Source: Bifidobacterium pullorum DSM 20433
GTDB lineage: Bacteria; Actinomycetota; Actinomycetes; Actinomycetales; Bifidobacteriaceae
NCBI RefSeq assembly: GCF_000771405.1
Contig: NZ_JDUI01000008.1
Location: forward strand, 124,001-188,000
Direction: 5' to 3'
Length of the DNA stretch: 64,000 nt
In this document: positions 14,972-22,993 of the stretch, piece by piece
Numbering within the stretch: the stretch's first letter is position 1
How the letters are laid out: each line of letters opens with the position of its first letter
Translations under genes and position numbers: made by a program
The notes under the pieces: generated by a model
Databases searched by the model: none
What the model was told of the DNA's origin: nothing
Seen by the model: only the letters and a program-made list of their open reading frames with translations

Positions 14972-16039
14972 CTACGGCTCCATCGCCTCCCACACCACGC
15001 CGGACAATTCACGGATCCCGGCCTGCGCCGTCTCCGAATCGGGGACATCCTCGGTCAGCACCGTCAACACATAATCGCCTTCGGTGGCGGTGCCGTCGAT
15101 CGCGGCGGAGGTGTCGGCGGACGCGAACACGATCGCCGCATCGTTCTCCACGCCGTCGATCTCGCCGGTTTTGTTGGCCGTCACCGTCCCTTCGGGCACG
15201 CCGCCGGGAATCTTGGTCACTCTGGTCTGTGTCAGCAGCAGGTCGAGCATGCTTCTGCTCGCGTCTTCGCTGACCAGTTCCCCGCGATACACGGCGGCCA
15301 TGAACCGGCCGCAGTCCTCGGCGCTGGTCCGTTTCCGCGACGGGTCGCCGCTGATATCGCCGAGGTACTGGGTGATGAACGAGTCCTGGAACCCGTAGCG
15401 TTTCGCGGTATCGTTGACGATCGCGAAACCGGTGTCGCCGTCACCTCCGCCGATGATGTCCACCAGCGTGTTCGTGGCTTCATTGGAGCTGACGGTGATC
15501 ATCTGCCGCAGCAGTTCGTCGATGGTCTCGTCCTCGGCGAGTGCCCCGTCATGAATCCGCTGATAGACGGCCAGCATGACATACAGCTTGATCGCCGACG
15601 CCGAATAGCCCTGATGGTTGTTAATCGTCAACGATGCGCCGGTGGCCAGATCCTGGCAGTACACCTGCCAGTTGCCCGAATACCCGGCGATCAGCGTCTC
15701 CAATTCGTCACGCAGCGCATCCATCCGGAGCTGTACGAGTCGACCGGCGTCCGGATCCGGTACCGCTTGCCGCTGCATGGCATCATGTTCTGGCGTGGCA
15801 TCGGCCTCTTCCGCAGCGACCGGCCGCTCCGGCACCCCGCTGTCGCTCGGCATGCCACGCCATGCCATCACACCGATGCCGCCTGCGGCGACCAACGCCA
15901 CAGCCACGGCAGCCGCCACGATGGCGACCGTTGTCCCCCGCACGCGCGCCGATGCGTGCTTCGCCGCACCGGTCCGGGAGGAACCGGCCCCGGCAGTCCG
16001 GTCGCCGTCCGAATCCGAAGCGCTCCGCCCAGCCGTCAT
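14972..16039 (-). CDS. Membrane-anchored beta-lactamase-fold serine hydrolase
   Basis: Class A beta-lactamase/penicillin-interacting fold placed outside the membrane. The protein has 355 residues: a short basic cytoplasmic tail, one transmembrane segment at 36-60, a linker, then the catalytic domain. All three motifs of active-site serine penicillin-recognising enzymes are present: SAIK at 148-151, SSN at 184-186 and KTG at 290-292. It could be a DD-peptidase-like enzyme, an esterase or a beta-lactam-binding sensor; sequence alone does not decide. The start overlaps the stop of the preceding gene by ATGA, making it the last cistron of a six-gene operon. The preceding gene encodes a degenerate relative of the same fold, suggesting duplication and functional split. 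Confidence 0.8.
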   Translation of the reverse strand: MTAGRSASDSDGDRTAGAGSSRTGAAKHASARVRGTTVAIVAAAVAVALVAAGGIGVMAWRGMPSDSGVPERPVAAEEADATPEHDAMQRQAVPDPDAGRLVQLRMDALRDELETLIAGYSGNWQVYCQDLATGASLTINNHQGYSASAIKLYVMLAVYQRIHDGALAEDETIDELLRQMITVSSNEATNTLVDIIGGGDGDTGFAIVNDTAKRYGFQDSFITQYLGDISGDPSRKRTSAEDCGRFMAAVYRGELVSEDASRSMLDLLLTQTRVTKIPGGVPEGTVTANKTGEIDGVENDAAIVFASADTSAAIDGTATEGDYVLTVLTEDVPDSETAQAGIRELSGVVWEAMEP

Positions 16040-17277
16040 TGGTCGGTGCCTTCGAACATCGTGTCCCAGACCGTCGCCAACATCTGCGAGGTCAGGTCGG
16101 CGGCCTGCTCCTGGCCCATGCCTTCGGTCATGACGGCAACACCGACCTTGGAGCGGCCATCGGAGATCACGACGAAATAGTTGTAGGAGTCCTGAATGCC
16201 CATACCGCGGTGGGCGTGCACCGTGGCGCCTTCCGGTACGTCCACGCCTTCGGAGGCGATGTCGAAGGACATCAGCTCGTCCGCGCCGTCGGCCGCGATC
16301 TGAGACAGCATGCGCGCCGCGTCATCCGATGAGGCGTAGTTCTCGTATCCGTTCTCCGAAGCGGCCACATCACCGTATTTACGTTCGAAACGGCTGGTGG
16401 TGTACTGATTGTCCGACAGCCATGAATCGACCGCATCCACGCCGCCGAGCGAATCGATGACTAGGTTGGCGGCCTCATTGTCCATCGAACGCATCATCTC
16501 GCCCGCCGCATCGCTGGGCTGCCCCTCATGGGCGTCGTAATAGGCCAGGTACACCGGCAGATACAGGCCGGCCGACACCATCATGGTCGAGGCGTTCGAC
16601 GATGAGTAGCTGCGCAGGCCGTCCTCGGTCATCACCGACACGGCCACATCGGTGGTCGAGAACGCATCGACGATGCGATCGGTGGATTCCTGGTCCAGCG
16701 TGCGCGCCGACAACCCCTGCTCATCCTCGTCGGGATCCTGTTCCTCGGACGCTTCGGTGTCCCGATCGTCGGATTCGTCGTCCGGAACCGTCTGCCCATT
16801 GGAGGACGACGGTCCCTGCGGCGCGGACGTGCCGCCATCCGACGGGTTGTTCCGTGTCGCCAGCGTCACACCGGCGATGACCAAAGCCACGACCACCAGC
16901 ACCGCCGCGATGATGATCGCGATCCGTCCCTTGCCGTGTCGCCCCGCGGCCTGCCCCGACGCCTGTCCGGGAACCGGTCCGAATCCCGGACCGGACGCCT
17001 GTCCGGGATAATGCTGCGGCTGCACCGGGGGCATCATCATCGTCGGCGCCTCCATGGAGGCAGGCGCAGCCGATTCGGGAACCACAGGGGCCGGTGAGGC
17101 CGATTCGGGAACCACGGGGGCAGGCGAGGCCGCCGCAGGTGCGGCCGGGCCAGGCACCGCCTGCGCCGGCGCAGCCGATTCGGGCGCACCCTGGGCGGGG
17201 GCCGTCAACGGCGCGCCGCACGAGATGCAGAACCGGAAGCCCTCGTCATTGGCATTGCCGCATCGCCCACAGATCAT
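16036..17277 (-). CDS. Zinc-ribbon membrane protein with degenerate beta-lactamase-fold domain
   Basis: Function unknown. An N-terminal zinc ribbon uses Cys3, Cys6, Cys17 and Cys20. A Pro/Ala-rich linker with duplicated SPAPVVPESA follows, then a transmembrane helix at about 118-141, an acidic linker and an extracellular domain. That domain aligns by eye with the serine hydrolase encoded next, but its motifs are altered: SAGL at 235-238 instead of SxxK, MDN at 265-267 instead of SxN and HRG at 356-358 instead of KTG. It is therefore likely a ligand-binding or regulatory pseudoenzyme. The chosen ATG at 17277 has GGAGG five bases upstream; in-frame ATGs at 17280 and 17289 are possible. The 3' end overlaps the next gene by four bases. 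Confidence 0.72.
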   Translation of the reverse strand: MICGRCGNANDEGFRFCISCGAPLTAPAQGAPESAAPAQAVPGPAAPAAASPAPVVPESASPAPVVPESAAPASMEAPTMMMPPVQPQHYPGQASGPGFGPVPGQASGQAAGRHGKGRIAIIIAAVLVVVALVIAGVTLATRNNPSDGGTSAPQGPSSSNGQTVPDDESDDRDTEASEEQDPDEDEQGLSARTLDQESTDRIVDAFSTTDVAVSVMTEDGLRSYSSSNASTMMVSAGLYLPVYLAYYDAHEGQPSDAAGEMMRSMDNEAANLVIDSLGGVDAVDSWLSDNQYTTSRFERKYGDVAASENGYENYASSDDAARMLSQIAADGADELMSFDIASEGVDVPEGATVHAHRGMGIQDSYNYFVVISDGRSKVGVAVMTEGMGQEQAADLTSQMLATVWDTMFEGTDQ

Positions 17278-18947
17278 CATGTCCTCCATTCGTCGTCCTG
17301 AACGTATCCATTATCGACCATGCCGCCCGCCGCCGCATCGACACGTCGCCCGGGACTCGTGTCGGCGCGGACGAGACCATGTTCCGCCCATGCCGCCAAT
17401 GTCGCCGCGTCGGCTGACCGCAGTGCGGTGAAACGCAGCGTATTGATTCCGTTGGATACGAACAGCGGCAGCGTCAGGCTTTCCACACCACGCCGTTGAC
17501 GCCACGGCGTGGTGGACCGTTCCACCGACTGGATGCGGGAACGCCGCGTGAATACCGTGAACAATGTCAGCATCGTCGCCCCGGCGGCGACAATGCGCTT
17601 GCCGTCCGGCAGCATGTATCCTTCCGCCGCGGCCTTCAGGCATCGGCACAAGCCCCACCAGACCATCAACGCCGCAGGTGCCAGCATCCACAGCCAGGCC
17701 ATGGCGTCGCCGGACGCCAACGCCCAGATCGCGGCACCGACCATACCGATTGTGGACACCGCCAGCAGAGTGAACAGGTAGTAGCGAAGCAGCCCCCGGC
17801 CGGTTCTCCGCATCCGCGGCGGGACCAGTTCCCATTCGGGCAGCATGCGTTGCAGCACGGCGTATACGCGATCGTCGCCGATGACCGGCAGCACATCGGC
17901 ACCCGTGGAATCGGCGTCCTCCCCTTCCGCGGTGGCGACCGCCCCCAATCCCAACCGGACCGAGCACAGGTGCAGGGCACGGCGTATCAGCGTGCGACGG
18001 ATGGCCACGGTTTGGATGCGGTCGACGGCGATGGTGGTGATCCTGCGCGTGAATGCGCCGCGCACCACGACCAGATCGCCACCGCGACGCCACACCTCGA
18101 ACCCGTGGAAGCGCAGCAGGGATCCGATGATGCTGGCGCCGACGAGCACCGCGAACACGACGGCCACCGTTCCGATGAACGCGACCACGCTGCCGGTGGC
18201 GAATCGAACGACCGAATCCTGGGCGTTGTCCATCATGGCTTCGGGCACCACGTCGCGCAGCTGTTCGATGAAGCCGTAGACCACGATCAGCGCGGCGAAC
18301 AATCCCAGATCGGTGACGGCGAACAGCAGGATATCCCTCACGGAGGCACGAAACACCAATTCGCCTTCGATAACGGGCCGCCCGCCCGGCACCTGCACCT
18401 CATCCTCGGCCGCCGCCGCGGGCACGGGCCCCGCGCACCAGCCTTGGCCTCCCGTTTCTCGTGTTCCCGCCGCCACCGCAGGCGCGGGACCCGCGGGCGT
18501 CCCACTCGCCTGCCTGGCAACCTCAAGTTCCAACTGCACGCTTGAGGGAACGCCTCTGAGCGTTATGCCCGATTCCCCTCCGGCGGCCGTGATGTCCAGG
18601 GTCACGACCTGGAACGGCCGCATATAGATCGGCGAACTGCTGGATATCGCGTGGATGTGGTCGTAGGAGATCGTCGTCCGCTTGCGGTTGAGCATCCCGG
18701 AGCGTTGGGTCACACCGTTTTCGTCCAGACGATACCTGGTGGTCAGCCATCGCAGCACCGGGAACACGAGCATGCACGCCACCAGCAGCGCGATGACCAC
18801 GCCGATGATCGTCAGGACAATCGGCGCATCACGATTCGGCAGCGCGATGGCCAGCATGGCGAGTATCAGCGCGACGGTATCCTTCACCGAATCGATCAGC
18901 GCGGCCACCAGTGCAACCGGATGCGATCGGCGCCACGCCGTGTTCAC
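17277..18947 (-). CDS. Large membrane protein with bacterial PH (DUF304-type) domains
   Basis: Function unknown; it belongs to the YdbT/YdbS-like bPH2 group. The protein has 556 residues. Two transmembrane helices at about 12-36 and 41-65 precede a first PH-like domain (TRYRLDENGVTQRSGMLNRK, then HIHAISSSSPIYMRPF). A Pro/Ala-rich linker, another membrane pair and a second PH-like unit (GFEVWRRGGDLVVVRGAF, then VDRIQTVAIRR) follow. After further helices comes a third partial unit (GVESLTLPLFVSNGINTLRF). The start is a GTG that overlaps the preceding stop as GTGA. Its stop overlaps the next start region, so translation is coupled on both sides. It probably works with the smaller bPH2 protein encoded immediately before it. 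Confidence 0.75.
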   Translation of the reverse strand: MNTAWRRSHPVALVAALIDSVKDTVALILAMLAIALPNRDAPIVLTIIGVVIALLVACMLVFPVLRWLTTRYRLDENGVTQRSGMLNRKRTTISYDHIHAISSSSPIYMRPFQVVTLDITAAGGESGITLRGVPSSVQLELEVARQASGTPAGPAPAVAAGTRETGGQGWCAGPVPAAAAEDEVQVPGGRPVIEGELVFRASVRDILLFAVTDLGLFAALIVVYGFIEQLRDVVPEAMMDNAQDSVVRFATGSVVAFIGTVAVVFAVLVGASIIGSLLRFHGFEVWRRGGDLVVVRGAFTRRITTIAVDRIQTVAIRRTLIRRALHLCSVRLGLGAVATAEGEDADSTGADVLPVIGDDRVYAVLQRMLPEWELVPPRMRRTGRGLLRYYLFTLLAVSTIGMVGAAIWALASGDAMAWLWMLAPAALMVWWGLCRCLKAAAEGYMLPDGKRIVAAGATMLTLFTVFTRRSRIQSVERSTTPWRQRRGVESLTLPLFVSNGINTLRFTALRSADAATLAAWAEHGLVRADTSPGRRVDAAAGGMVDNGYVQDDEWRT

Positions 18948-19459
18948 AGGTCCTCCTTCACCGCGAGCACACGCGAGGTGATCAGCTCCACGATTCGCAT
19001 GGCCTCGGCGTCATCGACTGCCTCGATCTCATGCTCGCCCACCGCGGTGTGCACGCTAACCGATGTCATGGCGAACGAACGGAGTAACGGACCCTGTTTG
19101 GTGTCGACATGCTGGACGCGATTGAACGGCACCGTCACCGATTTGCGGAACAGCCACCCCGTATGCAGTTTCAGATCCCGCTCGCCGATGGAGAATCTGG
19201 TGAACCTGTATGCGTATCGGGTCTGCAGCGGCTGGGTCGCCAGTTCAAGCACCGCCCATGCCGCAATCAGGCCCAGAACAAGCGCCTGCCAGAACCCCCA
19301 CCAGTCGGAGGCGATGAAGATGCTCGCCAAAACCGCGCAGACCAGCACCACCGCCGTGTCCGTCAACACCGACCGCAGCAGCCACACCCGTTTGATGCGT
19401 TCAGGCAAGGAGCGCCATTCCCGTTGGGTGTGCAAACCATCCGTTCCGTTTTCGCCCAT
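18944..19459 (-). CDS. Small bacterial PH-domain membrane protein
   Basis: YdbS-like bPH2 protein of unknown function, about 171 residues. A transmembrane pair (SVLTDTAVVLVCAVLASIFI and WGFWQALVLGLIAAWAVL) is followed by a single PH-like domain with RYAYRFTRFSIGERDLKLHT and VPFNRVQHVDTKQGPLLRSF, the conserved core of the family. In Bacillus-type ydbS-ydbT pairs a small and a large bPH2 protein are encoded side by side, as here. I chose the ATG at 19459, which has GATGAGG just upstream; an ATG three codons earlier at 19468 is also possible. The open frame continues to 19708, but that would overlap the previous gene. The 3' end overlaps the next gene as GTGA. Confidence 0.72.
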   Translation of the reverse strand: MGENGTDGLHTQREWRSLPERIKRVWLLRSVLTDTAVVLVCAVLASIFIASDWWGFWQALVLGLIAAWAVLELATQPLQTRYAYRFTRFSIGERDLKLHTGWLFRKSVTVPFNRVQHVDTKQGPLLRSFAMTSVSVHTAVGEHEIEAVDDAEAMRIVELITSRVLAVKEDL

Positions 19460-19469
19460 ACGCCTCATC

Positions 19470-22400
19470 CTAGCGTTTCCGTATCGGCAATCCCATAAAT
19501 CCCATAGTCCTCCTTCTCGCGTGACGGCCGACGGTCCGCCTGCGCCGGATGGCGGCCACCGCAACGGCACCCGCCGCCGACATGAGGCCGATGACGCACG
19601 GTATGACGGGAAGCCGGCCGTGCTCCGCTGCCGCGCCCACCGTGACCGCATCATAGGTGGCGCTCGTCTGGTTTCCGGCTTTGTCGGCGACCGACACCGT
19701 GACGTCATGGGCGATCCCGTCGGCCTTCAGTTCGTATCGGGGCATCTCGCCGAGTGACGTGTCCCCGTTCCATTCACGGACCACACGCCCGTCGATGCGC
19801 AACTCGGCATGGTCCACACCCAGATTGTCCTTGGCGTCGATGGCGATCGCCCTCCCCGTGCCGCCGGTATACGTCGCCCCGGAGGCCAGGCCGGGCACCG
19901 ACACGGTCGGCACGGTCGAGTCGACGGCGAAGCTCACCTCCGCACTCTCGCGGCGATCCGCGTCCTTGCCTTCCATGGTGTTCTCCGACACGTTGCCCGC
20001 CAAGTCCACGGACCGTACGAGGACCCGGTAGAAGCCGTCGCCGGCGAACCGCCGCGCCGGAATCGTATAGGTGGTTCTGCAGTATCCGTCCTCCCTATCC
20101 GTACGTGTGTCGAATTCGTCGGGCGACAGGGTTTCGGCCCGATCGTTGTGTACCACCGTGATCCGGCTTTCGCCTGACTGAAGGCCGGAGACGTTGAATT
20201 CCCGAATCTCCACATCCCGCGCCTGCGACAGGTAGGTGCCACGCAGCTGCCGTGTCCCTTCGTCGAACGCGTAGGTGGAGCCGAAACGGTTCACGGAGAA
20301 CGTCGTGGAGGCTTCAGTCACATTGCCCGCCGCATCGGTGGCCGTTGCGGTGAGCGTGTAGACGTCGTCGGCTTCGGGGTGCCGCGCGAAATCCCGGAAG
20401 GTCACGTTCATGCCGGCATCCGTATGGGACACGTCATGCGATGGCATGGCATCGCCCTCCAACGCCCCCTGCCGTGCACCGCTGAGACTGACGGCACACC
20501 CCTGTTCGTCGAGATTCGCGTCGGCGCAGCCGATGAGGGGCGCGACCGCCCCCGAGTAGGCGGCGCCTTCCGCCACCCCTTCGAACTCGATGCGCGGCGG
20601 CGTCAGGTCGATGACGAAATGCGCATCGTCCATCAGCGACTCCCCGGACACGCCGGCGGAGACGGCGCTATCATGCAGCCCCCGATAGGAGAACCGCAGC
20701 GCGTATCTCCCTTCCGTCACGACGTCCGCGCCCCGAGCCCGCACCGGCACGGTGATGGTCCATCGTTCGCCGTCGCGGCGCTCCCACCCTTCGCTCTGCA
20801 GCGTCAATGGCGACAACGGCCCCGTGCCGCCTGCGCGTTCCACCGTGCTGCCGGCGAACAGATCGACCGTTTCGGCGCCATCGGCGTTGCGGGCGAGCGG
20901 GAACCATGGATCGCGTACGGTGCAGGTCACGGCCACGTCTGTGCGGAAGTATCCTTGCCGCGCGTTCGACTGCGACCGGGCGGCAGCGGCCGTCAGCGTC
21001 ATCGCGTCGACCTGCGCGGGCCCGCCGGCGATGATGGCCAACGCGGAGGCGTCCTCGTCGCCCAGCAGCGCCCGCACTGTTGATGCGACGGTGTTGCCGG
21101 CATGGTCCACGCCCACGAGCCGCACCGCATTCAGGTCATACAGCCCTTCCTGCGTGAGCGTGATGATGGCCTGACCGGTTTGCGGATCAACGGCAATGGT
21201 CTGTTCCGTGACATCGCCGCCCGGCATGGGTTCGCCCTGCAGGTCGGTCGGCGCGGGGACCGTGACCCGGACCGTGGCCGGGCCGGAAGAAACGCCGCCC
21301 GTATGCTGCGCCGACGGGGCATCCTCGAGCGCGACGGTCAGTCTGGCCTCGCCCACTGCGGCGTGGATGCGCCTGTTGCCATAGGTGGTGTTCGGCTGTG
21401 GTCCGGACGCCTCATGCCAGGCCGGGGCGGTGGCGTCGACGCCGAATTCGATTCCCGCCGGGTCCGCCGTTCCGAACAGATAGCCGATGATCCCCTCCTC
21501 CGGTTGATCGTGGAGCGAATAGGCATACCATCCTTCGGCGTGCGGTTGCGACACCGCCCAGGTAAGTCGTCCGTCATTGCCCGTGCGCAGGTCCGCAATC
21601 GTCACCGCGTCCTGCTCGACGCCGTTGCAGGTCGAGGACACCACCGACGTGGCGGTTTCGCCGCGCTGCTGCAGGATGGCGAGGATTCGGGACAGCAGTC
21701 GATTGCCTGAAACGGTGATGCCGACCTGAGGCGCCTCGGCATGCCAAGCGGCATCGGTGTCACCGGATGGCGCATCGACCGTCAGCGCGGCGGTGATCTT
21801 CGCCGCCGGTTCGCCGATGGTCAACGGATCAGGGAGCGTTCCCGCGCCGACAAGATCGCACATGGCGATCACCGCATCTTCCGCGGTCCGGATGGCGATA
21901 TGGCTGAAGTCATAGCTGCCGGGCGTCCGCAAGGTCACGTTCACCGCCGTGGTTCCGGTCTCTTTGTCCCCAGGCTTCTCCGATTCGGCTGCCGTGATGA
22001 GGTAGTCCCGCGGTTCGAGCGCTCGTTCCGCGCCGGTCAGATCATGATAGGTGCCGCTCAGGCTCAGGGAATCGACGTCGACATCGGACAGAATGACCCG
22101 TACCGCGCGTGACGGGTCATCGCCCCAAGCGATGACCTCATCGCCATCCCGCAGGTCGTACGCATCATTGCCTTGATAAGCGATGTATCCCATGGCCGTT
22201 TCCTTGGTCGGGATCGTCCGGCGTTCCTCCTCATCGGCGGGCGTCTGAGCCGATATGACGACCTGTGATTCGTCCACGGCCGCTTCCGACGCGCAGGCCG
22301 TCGCCACGGCGGAGCCCATCGCCGTCATGGTGACGGCTGCGGACGCCACGGCCACCGACGCGCGTATGGTGCCGCCACGCCGCCTCCTACCCCCACCGAC

Positions 22401-22979
22401 GCCGGAGATCACCGTACCATCGGAGATCACCGTGCTGTCCGATACCACGGTATCGTCGGAAATCACCGCGTGGTCAGAACACACCGCGTGGTCAGAACAC
22501 ACCGTATTGTCAGAGATCACCGTGTGGTCAGAACACACCGTATTGTCAGAGATCACTGTGTGGTCAGAACACACCGTATTGTCAGACGACGCCGTCTGTT
22601 CGAACTTCTTGGGACCAGCGACCGGCGTGCCACCCGTCTCAGGCCTCACCCCCGCCTGCGCCGCCGCCATCGCCTGCTTCCCCGCTGAAGGAACCTGCGC
22701 GGCAGGCCGAACCGCCGACGTCTGCAGCGATCCGCCCGGCCGCGTCACCGATGCGGATGGGCGGCGGCTCCCCCGCACGGCCAGCGCTTCGGCGTACCGC
22801 CACGAGCCCGGTCTGCTCCCACGCAGCCGGGCGATCTGACAGCGGGCCGTCTCCCCGTTCAGTATGCGCCGCACGGCCGGTATGTCGAATCCGTGATGCA
22901 TGGCGATCGCCGTCAGCATCAGCGCCACCGCCAGGACCAACCATCCCGCGGCAACCAGTCGCAACGTTTCATAGCTCAT
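19470..22979 (-). CDS. Large Ig-like membrane protein with hexapeptide repeat segment
   Basis: Function unknown. The protein has 1169 residues. Helix 1 spans about 7-27. A basic, probably cytoplasmic segment of about 170 residues follows and ends in ten hexads of the form [VA]-[CIVS]-S-D-x-[TA] at 131-192. Helix 2 is at about 205-228. A long extracytoplasmic stretch then shows bacterial Ig-like features: DGFYRVLVRSVDLAGNVSE and VYTLTATATDAAGNVTEAST are typical closing strands, and AGN recurs several times. A C-terminal helix near 1125-1143 leads to an Arg-rich tail. It is the second cistron of the kinase operon, 14 bases after the kinase stop, so it is a candidate kinase substrate or receptor partner. 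No LPXTG signal is present. Confidence 0.72.
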   Translation of the reverse strand: MSYETLRLVAAGWLVLAVALMLTAIAMHHGFDIPAVRRILNGETARCQIARLRGSRPGSWRYAEALAVRGSRRPSASVTRPGGSLQTSAVRPAAQVPSAGKQAMAAAQAGVRPETGGTPVAGPKKFEQTASSDNTVCSDHTVISDNTVCSDHTVISDNTVCSDHAVCSDHAVISDDTVVSDSTVISDGTVISGVGGGRRRRGGTIRASVAVASAAVTMTAMGSAVATACASEAAVDESQVVISAQTPADEEERRTIPTKETAMGYIAYQGNDAYDLRDGDEVIAWGDDPSRAVRVILSDVDVDSLSLSGTYHDLTGAERALEPRDYLITAAESEKPGDKETGTTAVNVTLRTPGSYDFSHIAIRTAEDAVIAMCDLVGAGTLPDPLTIGEPAAKITAALTVDAPSGDTDAAWHAEAPQVGITVSGNRLLSRILAILQQRGETATSVVSSTCNGVEQDAVTIADLRTGNDGRLTWAVSQPHAEGWYAYSLHDQPEEGIIGYLFGTADPAGIEFGVDATAPAWHEASGPQPNTTYGNRRIHAAVGEARLTVALEDAPSAQHTGGVSSGPATVRVTVPAPTDLQGEPMPGGDVTEQTIAVDPQTGQAIITLTQEGLYDLNAVRLVGVDHAGNTVASTVRALLGDEDASALAIIAGGPAQVDAMTLTAAAARSQSNARQGYFRTDVAVTCTVRDPWFPLARNADGAETVDLFAGSTVERAGGTGPLSPLTLQSEGWERRDGERWTITVPVRARGADVVTEGRYALRFSYRGLHDSAVSAGVSGESLMDDAHFVIDLTPPRIEFEGVAEGAAYSGAVAPLIGCADANLDEQGCAVSLSGARQGALEGDAMPSHDVSHTDAGMNVTFRDFARHPEADDVYTLTATATDAAGNVTEASTTFSVNRFGSTYAFDEGTRQLRGTYLSQARDVEIREFNVSGLQSGESRITVVHNDRAETLSPDEFDTRTDREDGYCRTTYTIPARRFAGDGFYRVLVRSVDLAGNVSENTMEGKDADRRESAEVSFAVDSTVPTVSVPGLASGATYTGGTGRAIAIDAKDNLGVDHAELRIDGRVVREWNGDTSLGEMPRYELKADGIAHDVTVSVADKAGNQTSATYDAVTVGAAAEHGRLPVIPCVIGLMSAAGAVAVAAIRRRRTVGRHARRRTMGFMGLPIRKR
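22404..22589 (-). repeat. 18-bp-unit tandem repeat encoding SD-x-T hexapeptides
   Basis: About ten 18-base units, several arranged as a 36-base higher-order unit, encode hexads such as VISDNT and VCSDHT in residues 131-192 of the Ig-like protein. Codon use inside the repeat is less GC-rich than in the rest of the gene. The periodicity resembles left-handed beta-helix hexapeptides such as IGDNTV. Confidence 0.85.
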
Positions 22980-22993
22980 CGAATATCCCCCTA

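Noticed and set aside
22404..22589. CRISPR-like repeat
   Set aside because: The repeat is 18-base, in frame and inside a gene; it encodes a regular hexapeptide.
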